A DNA stretch of 63,729 bases. Source: Trebouxia sp. TZW2008. Lineage: Eukaryota; Chlorophyta; Trebouxiophyceae; Trebouxiales; Trebouxiaceae. Position numbers and translations under genes: made by a program. This document shows, piece by piece, positions 34,891 to 46,300 of the stretch. Numbering within the stretch: the first letter of the stretch is position 1; every line of letters starts with the position of its first letter. Location: the NCBI GenBank assembly GCA_002118135.1, contig BDIU01000212.1, positions 201-63,929 on the forward strand, read 5' to 3'. The notes beneath the pieces were generated by a model that saw nothing but the letters and a program-made list of their open reading frames with translations, was not told the origin of the DNA and searched no databases.

Positions 34891-37800
34891 TTAGCCAGGA
34901 ACAATGCTAAGAAACTTCTCCATTGCAGCATACAATTTTGGAGGCCAGCGCGTCTGTGTCTGTATGTAAGACACCCTTTTCCATCTGGAATCGATGGCTG
35001 TGGCAATGGCAAAGTGCTCTTCAGCTTTGCCTGCTTGGCCAAGCTGCCATTGAACAGCAGTCAATGCTGCATGTGCCTCTGCAGCATGACTCAACAGCGT
35101 CAGCGTTAGCAACCAACGGACACTATGCACTGATTGTGCATTGTGCACTTTCTGTGCCAGGATTGTACACTCCTGGTAGCAAAGCCAAGCGTTGTGCAGG
35201 GTGCAGCACTCATCCAGATGGGCTAGACTATATTGGGCTACGCTGTGTCGAGGCTACACGCTGCACCATTGAAACACTACACATGATGAGAGACCATTGC
35301 AGACCTTTCAGAACATGCACCCTGCAAAGATAATTATCTACGCTGCTTACAGGCAAGTTCCAACATACATACAGTGCAGCATGTGCAGCATGACCTATCA
35401 GTGTGCATCTGAAGGTGCTATCAAACGACATTACACAATCTGCTCATGCGAGCATCTGGCACAAAGTCTGCATGACGAAGTGAGATTCAAATGCTCGGAC
35501 CTGCGTAAGTGGGGTACTTTCTGACGACAGTGCGCAGAAGCCGATCGGCATCTGCCACTCTGTCCTCTTGGAACATGAGCTCAGCTTCCCGCAACCTGCA
35601 GGGATACGTCACAATGACACCATATTACAGTCACAGCATTGCTGCATGACCAAATACAGAGTGCTCATAGACAGGAGCAGCAATCCATTTGACAGTTGTG
35701 ACATCATGACATGATACTCACAGCACTGCCATGTCACAGTCACATCCTACTATATGACAGTCACTGTACTTACAACCAAGTCATGGTCACAGCATTGCCA
35801 GAATCCAGTGACAGCATGACCGGGTGACTTTCAAAGCATTGCCAGATGTCAGTGACAGCATGACCGGGTGACTTTCAAAGCACTACCAAGTGATAGCGTT
35901 GCGACGTGATAGTCACAGCATTGTTGTGTAACAGATGCTGCGTCAACATGTGACATTCACAGCATTGCCGTGTAACAGTTGCAGCATTATGACGCATGCT
36001 GATAGTAGAGTCACCTGTATCCAACAATGCCTGGCGCAAGATCAGCAGCTGTCCTGTAACTCTCTAAAGCATTGCTGGTCAGTCACAAATCACCAAGCAG
36101 AAGAAGAAGGGAGGAAAGATATAGGGAAAGAAGCCAGATGCCAACTTCAAATTAAAGAAGAGAGTGATGACGACATAGAGATCAGTCACCTGTAGCCAGC
36201 AATGCCTGATGTCAGGTCAGCAGCCGTTCTGTAGCTCTCTACAGCATTGCTGGTCAGTCACAAACCACCAAAAAGAAGCACAGGAAACAGAGGAAGATGA
36301 GCAAAGACGAGTTGTCAACTTGAAATGTGAAGAACAAGAGAGATTGACAACAAAGAGATCAGTCACCTGCAGCCAGCAACGCCTGGTGCCGAGTCAGCAG
36401 TGGCTGTATGGCTCTCTGGGGCATCAGGTGGTTGACAACAAACAGCAACGCAGAAGAAGAAGAATGCAGACGAGGAAGAAGAATGTTGCAGCAGTGTAGA
36501 CACTACTCACCTGTAGCCAGCAATGCCTGGTGCCAGGTCAGCAGCTGTCCTGTAGCTCTCTAAAGCGCCGCCGTAGTCACGCAGGCGAGCCAGAGCATTG
36601 CCTCTGTTGAACCAAGCAGCAAACTCCTTAGGATCTCGCGCAATGGCTTGGTCACAGTCCTGCACAGCCAGCTGTCAGGTGGGACTCTTGACCCTTTGAG
36701 CTTGGACAATTGACATCAAGGCATGCCATATGACCTCAAGCTGAGTCAGCTGATTATGTGTTTTCAGGAGACACAATATCATTGGGCTCCCAATGACAAA
36801 GTGAGTTCCACCTTGCACGTGCTTGGTAAATGAGCGCAAATGTTTGCTGAAGCTCGCAGGGTGTGTGCATGATATCAAGTGATGCATCAATACAGGAGCA
36901 GGCGAAGCAACCTGAACAGCGCCTGTGTACTGTTCTTGCGCTTCCTGATGCTGGTTCTGCTCATCAGCGTCTACCCCCATCTGCTCCTCTGCAAGCGCTC
37001 TGTTCAGATACGGGACAGGTGCCTGCGCAATTACACTATACGTCGCAGGTATACTGCAGACATGCTACAAGTTGTCTTGCAAACAATGCATGCATGCTTG
37101 CTGTCGACCGAAAGAAACAAGGCTAGTAGCGTCTGCAGGAACACTCTATAAGCGCACTGTTCAGGCATGGGACAGGCGCCTGCACCATTGCACTTCTTTG
37201 CAGACATATGTGTATGTACATGTACACACTATAGCTGTTTTCATGCATACAGATGACGTACTGACTGCCTGCATGCATGCTGTTTCCAGCCAGAATAAGT
37301 CAGAGAAGTGCTGCCAGCAGCGAGGTTGATGGATTGTTTTGAGAATGAAATTGCCACGCAAAGCTGTCTTCTGAAAAGGAAGACCTCAAATGCCAAGGTC
37401 TTCCAGGTGCCTGCTGTTAGACAAGTTCAATAGAAGGTTGGTGAACTGCATGCAGCTTGAATGTGCACTGTCTCCAAGCGCGTCAGCAAATGAGCGGAGC
37501 TTGCATCTGTTACATGGGATGCCTGCGGAAGCAGAAGTGCATTGCTGCCTTACTGAAGGTGCAAGCCGGATGGCTTCTGAAAAGTCTCTGTAAGCTTCTT
37601 GGGGCTTGCCTTTGGACAAATGCACATTGCCCAAATTTGACCAAGCTGAGGCGCTGTTTGCATCCTCGCTCAAAACGATGCGGAATTGCTTTTCTGCGTC
37701 GTCCCAGCGGTGCTCAGTCGCAGCGAGTACCCCTGCGTGAGATCACATGTTGGATCCGTGCTTGTCTCAGGCCGCAACACGAGCCACAGTATGTGAGGAC

Positions 37801-38063
37801 TTGCCCGACTGAGTTGCGGGGTTTTCAACATCCTCCAAGCGGACGTTATAAGCGTTAGCTGTGGTTGGAACCAGAGTTAGACAAGCAGCAGCGAGGTTCG
37901 ACACCCATGCCAGCCTGCAGTCGCGGGCGCGACCAGAAGCCTCGCATTCTGTTGACTGTGACTGCCATCGTTTACTTGGTAGCATGGGGCAGCGAGGCTC
38001 ATTTCGTTGAGGCCTGCCTGCTGCAAGCTTCGGCTTGCATAGCTCACCGACCGTGACCGACAT
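34891..38063 (-). CDS. thylakoid-lumen-type TPR protein (chloroplast lumen common family-like)
   Basis: Six exons: 38063-37805, 37732-37554, 37022-36912, 36659-36511, 35595-35501, 35078-34891, giving 326 aa with consistent phases. An ATG at 38105 would add 14 residues. The N-terminus is a basic, Ser/Arg-rich leader followed by a hydrophobic stretch and an A-x-A site (LAAACLTLVPTTANA|Y), the bipartite pattern of lumen-targeted proteins. The mature part contains LEDVENPATQ and about four TPR units (SASAWSNLGNVHLSKGKP; APVPYLNRALAEE; FAAWFNRGNALARLRDY; AALTAVQWQLGQAGKAEEHF), ending in RWPPKLYAAMEKFL. This resembles the Arabidopsis AT2G37400/AT5G02590-type proteins as I remember them; their role is unclear, and TPRs suggest protein binding. 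Intron 1 appears to be GC-AG (TCGG|GCAAGT). It shares a short 5' intergenic region with the F-box gene. Confidence 0.85.
35600..36000. repeat. minisatellite around a GTGACAGCATGAC core
   Basis: In the TPR gene's fourth intron, a unit containing GTGACAGCATGACCGGGTGA is repeated with a 43 bp period (near 35808 and 35851). Looser repeats of a CACAGCATTGC motif lie on both sides. Confidence 0.65.
36010..36430 (-). repeat. three downstream copies of the 3' end of TPR exon 4
   Basis: Exon 4 ends at 36511 with ESYRTAADLAPGIAGY and GTGAGT. Copies of about 60-75 nt end near 36368, 36190 and 36012, each finishing in a TA/GCAG|GTGACT donor. The two farthest read SYRTAADLTSGIAGY and SYRTAADLAPGIVGY, close to the exon. 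Confidence 0.85.
37140..37188 (-). repeat. upstream copy of the 5' end of TPR exon 3
   Basis: After a GTGCAG acceptor the segment reads APVPCLNSALIE, a copy of the start of exon 3 (37022; APVPYLNRALAEE). Similarity ends after about 45 nt. Confidence 0.75.
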
Positions 38064-38322
38064 CCTCGAATTATCGCTACCTTTTCGTGAGCGACTGTTC
38101 AGCAATGCGACAGTGAACAGCAGGGAACAAACAACTGTGATTTGCGGCTCCCAAAGTTTGCATCACGTCCATTAATAGGGCCTAAGTCTTGACCCGATTC
38201 AAATGGCCACGCATTTTTGCTTTGCCAAGCCGACGGTTCATATTCTGATGACTTGCTCGGACTCGTAAATCCATCCAAGTTTTGGACAAAGACTACACCG
38301 ACATTTCAGCGGTGCAAGCAGC
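38064..38322. promoter_or_regulatory. shared 5' region of TPR and F-box/LRR genes
   Basis: Only about 259 bp separate the two divergent start codons, so the promoters must lie in this stretch or overlap. I see no clear TATA box or known element and infer the function from position alone. Confidence 0.45.
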
Positions 38323-39945
38323 ATGTCCTGTGGAGATACACACTGGGCGCTCTTGCAAGAGCCTTTGTTGTTTGACGTGCTTGCACGACTGACCTTGAGG
38401 GACAAAATCAGCTTCGAGTCTGTTTGTAAAACGTGGTGCCATCCTCTTCGTGATCAGCCTGCCCCGGGCACCTGGGGTGATACATTTTTTCTGTCGAACA
38501 GTCATCGTTACACGGCGGCAGGCTTTCAGCTCTTCCCTGCGTCTCAGCTAGTACAGAGCGGGCAGATCGATAGTGTCACCCGGTGGTTGCAACGTCGAGC
38601 CACGGCTATCAGGTTCGGGTTTGACGATGGCAGTCATCGTCCTTGTTTCAAGATCCACCAGTTCAACATTGCTCTGTTGAACTGGCTGCTGCACCAGCTG
38701 GAGCTAATCAAGGGCCAGCCTGCCTTAGAGCTTCACATGTGCTGCACTGAGATCAATCACGGGCCCAAATTCAATGCCTCACAAGGTAGCTCTGGACTGC
38801 CTAGTGGATGCGGCTCCAGGTGTCATCTGACATGTGTCGAGTTTGTGCAATGGAGAGAATAAACCTGTGCACCCTGTAGTGGAGCATCCTCTGCGCATAC
38901 CTCAATCTTGTCAGAGGCTCAGCCTATACCCTGCAGTAGCCTCGAAGCAGCTGCAGTATATTGACTCAATGTCCAATCTGACACATCTCAGCTTGCAGCT
39001 CAACAAAAGAACTCTGGACTTTCAGCAGGTGAGAACCACATATCCCTTGTGTACAGTCTGAAACATCTTCCAAAGCTGCAAGTTCTCACACTCACAGGGT
39101 TGAGAATTGTGCGAGAAATCACTAGACTCTTCTCACAATGTGCGGAGCTTGTGAGCCTCACACTTTCAAGCCCTGTGCCAACTGCTTATAAATGGCACTG
39201 TGAGCAATGTCATCAATTGACATCCCTGAAGCTGTCATCATATGAGGGCCCCGTGACCAGACTAGCAAAGGTTTACTTGCCAGCCAGCAAAAGCCTTGTT
39301 GCACAAATGGCACTCAAGCACCTATCCTTCAAGACCATAGTCAACTTGCAGGAGCTACATCACGCAGCATGTGTCACCAGTCTGGAGCTATCACCCCTCT
39401 GCCTACAAGCAAGTAGTATAGCTTGGCCGTCAACATGGTCCCGACTGCAACAGCTTATTGCCTCTCTACACTTCAAGTCAGATGATGACAATGACGCTGA
39501 ATTTATGCATCTTCCGCCTCAGTGGGCATCCTATAGCAACTTGACTCGTCTCAGTCTGGCTCAGTATGTTGCCGATGATGTGCCTGAGTGGATCACGCAT
39601 TTGCAGCAACTGAAACAATTTGACCTGACATTTTCAACATTGCGCACTTTTCCAACAGGCCTATGCTACCTGTCTGAGCTTCGCAGCCTTGATCTATCAA
39701 ATTCACAATTTCCCCTGAATAATCATATTGTGCGTCTTGCAGATTTGTCATTGTTGACAAAATTCAAGCTGGGTAGGCATGCGTATGATGAAACTGGATA
39801 CAACCCTGATGCAATCTTGCCTGTTGAGTACCAGACGCTCAAGAATCTTGAAGCAGTTTGTCTGGCTCGTGACTTGCTTTTGTTGCGCAGATATCCATCA
39901 GGTTTGCATGGTGCCCCGTTTAATTGGTGGGACTTCTTCGTTTGA
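38323..39945 (+). CDS. F-box / leucine-rich-repeat protein, frame not fully resolved
   Basis: The N-terminus contains an F-box-like segment (LLFDVLARLTLRDKISFESVCKTW, residues about 15-38), which in this family binds Skp1 in SCF ubiquitin ligases. The C-terminal part (39058-39945) has irregular leucine-rich repeats (LTHLSLQLNK, LQVLTLTGLRIV, LTRLSLAQYV, LRSLDLSNSQF) likely to bind the substrate. Three frames must be joined. A model with exons 38323-38785, 38937-39028 and 39076-39945 keeps phase and gives 474 aa. Its second intron would be only 47 bp with a CAAAG acceptor, and it drops LKHLP residues that look like LRR sequence. A one-base error or real frameshift near 39028-39058 is the alternative. 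Unlike its neighbours, the gene has no intronic exon copies. Confidence 0.65.
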
Positions 39946-40347
39946 AATTCTGTAGCTTCAACAATCTCTCATGCAGCCTGTTAAGGTGATGAAATCTCAA
40001 AACCAGGCTTGTTTTAGAGGCTTCAAGTTGGCTCAGCCTGCAAAAATTGACAATGAATGCCATGTTTGTGCTGAGGTTGCCTTACTACAGTATCTCGCTT
40101 ACGAGCTGTCAGTGAGAAAATTTGATAGCTGTGTTGTTGTTTGAAGTTCACTAGGAACGTCCCTGCCTATGTGTATGGTATGCAAACGCTAAGCTTCGAT
40201 TTATTGATGTGTGCGGACTCGGAGCAGCAGAGTTTCACGCAAGGCTTCAAAGCGCAGGCACAACCAGTGAATACTTTTTGTCCTTTTGCAGGATGTCTGG
40301 TGAATTACAGGCTTCAAACGAAAGCTGTCGTGCCTGAACGCAGCTGA
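39946..40347. other. convergent 3' region between F-box/LRR gene and RPT6
   Basis: Both neighbouring genes end into this stretch of about 400 bp. It holds their 3' untranslated regions, and no further gene is seen. Confidence 0.5.
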
Positions 40348-43300
40348 CTACTTCCAGAGCTTCTTGAGCGACATGTTTTTGTCACTGTCCTTCTTCATGA
40401 CCTTTGCCACAGCCATTTCGAAGTCTTCTTGCGTGACATGAATTCTGCGCTCCCTCAAGGCAAACATGCCAGCTTCTGTGCAACTAGCCTTCAGCTCTGC
40501 ACCTGAGGCTCCCTGCATGCAGCGAGCAACTGAGAATCGGAGGTCGTTGTTGACTTGACTGGTGATCTGAAAGCAACAGCAGCTCCCCGCATGACGCCAG
40601 CAGCTGTGAATGACGGAAGCAGATCATTTTTATATTTAGTCGGTGACCTGTCCCCGGCTGCCTCAGTTGACAAAGGCTTCAGTTGGCAAAATCTTTTGAT
40701 TCCATTTTCTCTCAACCTGAAGGCAGATTCCCAAAACTGCACTAATGTGCAAGCTTCTAAAGGCAGGTCACTGTTGTTAGTACTCATGCTGCAGAGACAG
40801 CAGGGATGGCTTCAGGCAGGCAACTGTTTGACATGCCCTGGTCTTGTCACAGGTCAGTAAATTTCTCAATAAAGATTGTCAAGGCATCAGTGATATCATC
40901 TCAGTCAATCATCTCAGCAGCAAAGCTAAAGCTTGGTCTTTCACAGTCTCTGTATAGCAACATTAGTCGCAGGCTCATGAACTCTTGCACCAGCAAAGCA
41001 GCATGCCATCATAAGGCCTGTTTGCAGAACATCGATCACAGAGCCATGGATAGTCTCAACAGCAAAGCCCAATGCATCCTGTCACCAGACCACATGAAGA
41101 CGCAGTACAGATCCATGAAGCAACTGAGCCAGGAATTCAACTCACCGGCATTTTGTCAGCAACCTTCTTCAGGTCTATGCCACGCATCAGATTCATCTTG
41201 CGGCTGTGGATCTTCAGGATGTCAAACCGTGAGCCCTCGTTGGGATTGGGGAACTCAATCTTGCGGTCAATTCTGCCTGGCCGTAGGAGAGCTGCATCTA
41301 GGATGTCAATCCTGTTTGTGGCCATCAGAACCTGCATAGTCATCAATACATGTTTTGTCAAGAACAGTAAGGACAGCAGGAATGCACTGCACATTGTTAA
41401 CAAACTCGATATTGCGGTCAATTGTGCCTGGTTGTAGCAGAATAGGGTTCAAAACGTCAAGCCCATTTGTAGCGATCAGAACCTGCACAGGCATGAACAA
41501 CCATGCAATCTGCAACAACAATCTTCTGCATTAGCTGTTGTTTGAGCATGTCTGTTTCGCTTTCTTCCATGATTGACTGGAGGCGCCTAACAGCTGGCAC
41601 ATCGCAGCAAGACGCCGCCTCTGTGCCTCAACAGCGCATAAGCAACTGTTTGTACTAGACAAAAGCTGTGAAACAGATCAGGTCATCCCCTCGTGCTTGG
41701 CTAACTTCAAGACCTGAAACTGGCAGGAGTAGCAGGCAACTGTACACACTCTTGCTCTATCACTCCTCTAGATTTGCAAGTGTGCAAGTATGCCGCTGTG
41801 TTTGGACATGCAGAACTGCTGTAGGTGGTGATTCCACCTGCAGCATCCTTGCATGTTGTCACTTACAGAAGCTCAATTGCTGACTTGCATAGAAAGAGCG
41901 ACGCAAAGAGCAACAACACTAGGATTTGGAGAGGGTGCGTGAACAAGTCACACACATCCATGATCACTGGTGTGCAAGTACACCTTAAACGCAAAGCATG
42001 CAAAGATGCTGCAGGCAATATTGTCACCTGCGTCATGTTTGCAAACATGCATGCCAAAAGGCATAGTTGTTGGCCTTTGCAGGAAGAGGACTGTGAAAAT
42101 GCAGAACAAAAGCAGGCGTCTGAGCCATAACATACGCTTCCTTGATTGCCACTGTGCAATTCAGTCCTTTAAAGTACAGGAGCATGCGAAAATGCTGCAG
42201 GCAGCATCACAATCTTTAATATCTTTGGATACATTGACGCGCAGTGCCTAAATTCTGATCTGCACAGGAGGACTGTGTAAAAAGCAGAGCACTAGCAGGT
42301 ACCTGAGCCACCACTTACGTTTCCTTGATTGCTACAGTGCAATTTAGTCCTCTAAAGTACGGGAGCATGCGAAAATGCTGCAGGCAGCATCATGGTCTAT
42401 GACATCTTTGCATACGTTGACACGTAGGGGCGAATCCCTGATCTGCACAATAGCAGGACTGTCAAAATACAGAGCACTAGCAGGGACTTGAGCCGTCAAG
42501 GACTCTTTCCTAACCATTGGTTCACAAGTAAGCTTCTGTGCCATGAGGCATGGCTTGTTTGTACACCAGCAAACAGAGAAGAGGGTGTGATACAGTTCGA
42601 GCACTGCTAGTGCTCTGCTTCTTGACAGTTTCTGTCCACAAAGGCTAAATTGTAATTGACACAGAAAAATTGTTGTGAAGATGCAGAGCAGGGCCTGCCA
42701 TTGATGTTACTTCAGCTCATAGTTTGCATGTCTGATGGGAGATGATGTGATGTGACATGACATGACTTGATATGGTGCAATTCATGTGGTGTTGCGTCAT
42801 GCGTGATGTCATGCGATTTGTGTACTCACCTTGATTTTGTTGGTCGCCTCAAAGCCGTCTAGCTGGTTCAGCAGCTCCAGCATGGTCCTCTGCACTTCAG
42901 AATCCCCACCGCCACTGCCGCCACCGCTGTCGCTCCTGGCACTGCCAATGCTGTCCACTTCATCCATGAAGATGATGCTGGGTGCATGCTCCCTGCAGAG
43001 AAATGAAATTGGTTGGCAAAATCTTAACAACAGCCAGGCACAGCCATTTGCTGCCAGCGCTACAATCTCTGACATTTGGTGCAGGAATATGGCACAGCCA
43101 GCATGTTGTGGAGTAAGGTGGAATGGTGAGCATCTCAAAAATCTTGCCACCGCTGTCACTCCAACATGACAGTGCCAATGCTGTCTACCTCACCCATGAA
43201 GATGACAGTGGGTGCATGCTCTCTGCAGACAAAAGCTTTGTCGGTATGTTGCCAACTCTAGCTGTCTACTGCCAGCTTTATGAGCCGTGACACTTTCTGC

Positions 43301-46300
43301 AGCAACTTAACATCATCAGTGCTTGATGCCACGAAAAAGGTAGCTTACTCAGAACTCTTGCCGCCACTGCCGCCACCGCTCATTGCAATGCCGATGCTGT
43401 TCAGCTCATCCATGATGCTGGGTGCATGCTCCCACGTTGATGCAGCCAAGGCAAAGGCCATAATGCAGCAAAGAAGAAATGGGCAATTTTGGCAGGTGCA
43501 AAGTTTCTGATATGTGTAGAGACAAGCAGGAACATACCTGGCCATGACAAAGAGCTCCCGGACCATGCGACTGCCTTCACCAATGTACTTCTGCACTAGC
43601 TCACTGCCAGAAACCCTGATAAAGGTACAGTCTGTGTGATGCGCCACAGCTCTTGCTAAAAGGGTTTTGCCAGTGCCAGGAGGACCGTACAACAAGACAC
43701 CCTGTCACCCACACAAATCACACTCATTTGCATGTCATGTGACCAAGGCCCATGGCACAATTGAGTGCGACGTGGTGTGCTCAGTTGCAAACTGTGATGC
43801 CCATTTTGACAAGAGTGTGCTCACTGCAGACTTGCATGCACAGTTCGACAGGTACACGAGCAGAGTTGCATGCCCACATGCCATTGCAGTAATCATCTGG
43901 ACTGGTTTCACATTGAGCAAAAACCTGCTTGTTGCTACATGGCCAAGTGTGCTTTGCCAAACATGGGATACATGTCCCACATACTCAGTCATTACACACC
44001 AAAGTATATGTCAAACATATTGCACAGATGCAGCCTGAAAGACCATAGCCATATGGTGCAGCTATGGCAAGCCACGTCATAGGCACAGCATAGCAGGCTT
44101 TGCATAGAGCCATCAGAGGGCTTGCTATGGCTGTGGCATATGCCACACAAGACATGCTGCCTTGCTTTGCGTTGATAGCCTGGACAACACAACAAGTGAC
44201 CAAACTGACAATCAGTTGACTGTAACGTGGCAAAGGTCAAGAGTTTACCTTTGGCTGTGCAACACCCAGACTCTCAAACAGCTCTGGATGCTTGATGGGC
44301 AGCTCTATGACCTGCAGAGCACATACCATTTCTCAAACAACAACTCAGACGTGACGATTTCCACATGACAGCTCACACACGCTGCAGGCAGCCCAAATTC
44401 TATATCCTGCATGCACAATCAGTTTCAATTGAATACAGACAATGGTTTTAGTGTCTGGGCTAGCAATGCTAGTTGCTGCTGCAGGTACATTTCACAAGTA
44501 GCATTGGCAGGTTCAACTGGCTGGACCACAGACTTCGCTCATGACACTTATCGACCTTTTTTCTTCCTGCTCAATTATGCATGGGCTCTTGTCTAACCTT
44601 GCATGGTGGAGAAGAGGCGGAAAAGTCTACGTTTCCTATAGTGTGACGAACATGGAAACATTGCCAGCGCCTTGAGTACCACTACCGGTTGCTGCAGATG
44701 CACTTCACAATTGGCAGGTTTGGCTGTCAGGGCCAAAGGCTCCTGTCATGACACCTGCTGACGCGGGCTTTCCCGCATCTTCTTCCCTGTGCATGGCCTT
44801 TTGTTAGGCCTTGCACGGCAGAGAAGAGAAATAAAATTTCACACCTTGCTGCTATGTCATTGTCATGACAATATTAGCATGGTTCAGAGCATGCAACCGA
44901 TTGCTTCAGATGCATTTTACAGTTTGCATTGGTGGGTTCTGCTTCCAGGACCACAGGCTCCTGTCACAACGCCTGCTAACGTGGACCTTTCCTCATCTTC
45001 TCCACTGTGCTTGGGATCTTGCCTAGCCTTGCACAGTTGAGAGATGGGGCAGAGTCTGCGCCTCACAATGTGTCATGACATGGCAACATTGCCAGGGTTC
45101 AATTGTACCACCAGTTGCTCTGGGTGCCCTTTGAGGGAAGTATTGGCAGGTTCTGCTTTCAGAACCAAAGACTCTTATCATGACACCTGTTGGCATTGAC
45201 TTTTCCGGATCTTCCTCACTGTGTAGGGGCTCTTGTACAGCCTTGTACAGTGAGGAACAGATAGGAAAAGTCTAATGCTCGCATTGTGTCATTGACATGG
45301 AAATATTGCCAGGGTCTGAGGCATACTACTGTTTGCTGCAGATGCATTTCAGAGGTTGCATTGGCAGGTTTGACTTCCAGCGCCAAAGGCTCCTGTCATG
45401 ACACCTGCTAACGGGGACTTTTCCTCCTCTTCCTCACTGTGCATGGGGGCTTGTCTGGGCTTGCACAGGGGTGAGAATGGAAGAATTCTGAAACTTGTGT
45501 GGTGTCATTGACAAAGATACACTGTCAGGATTTGAGCCATGCGCTTGTGGTTGCAGGTCCTGGCAGGACAGATGCACTTTACAAAAGGCATTAGCAGACT
45601 CGGCTTCGCAAACCACAGGCTCCTGTGGTGACATTTATTGACGCAGACTTTTCCTCACATTCTCCACTGTGCATGGGCTCTTGAATGGCCTTGCACAAGT
45701 GGAAACCTGCAAAAAGGTCTGCGCCTCGCACGATGTTATCAACATGACGCTGCTGCCAGGGTCTTAATCATCCTGCCGTTTCTGTGAGTGCAGTGTAAAA
45801 AGATCATCAGCAGTCTAGGCTTTGTGGACCACAGGCTTCTCTCATGAAGTACGATGAAGGAGACCTTCGCTAAACTTCTGCACTGTGCATGGTCATTTGT
45901 GCGGCCTTGCACAGAGGACTTGGATGAGAAAAGTCTAGACCATGCGCTGTGTCATCAACATGGCAACAGTGTCAAGGTCTTGTGTGTTGTACTACAATGG
46001 TTGCTGCAGATGCGTTGCACAGGTGGCATTGGCAGTTTTGGCTTGCGTCACCACAAGCTCCTGTCATGACATCTGTTGACATGGACTTTCCCTGATCTTC
46101 CACACTGTGCACGGGCCCTTGTACAGCCTTGAATAGTGAGGAACAGGAGAAAAGTCTATGACTGCAACACTGTCATTGACATGTAAATACTGCCAGGGGC
46201 TAGAGGAGGCATGCCACCGCGGGCTGCAGAAGCACTTTACAGTTTGCATTGGCAGGTGTTTTTCCCAGCACCGAAGGCTGCTGTCATGACGCCTGTTAAC

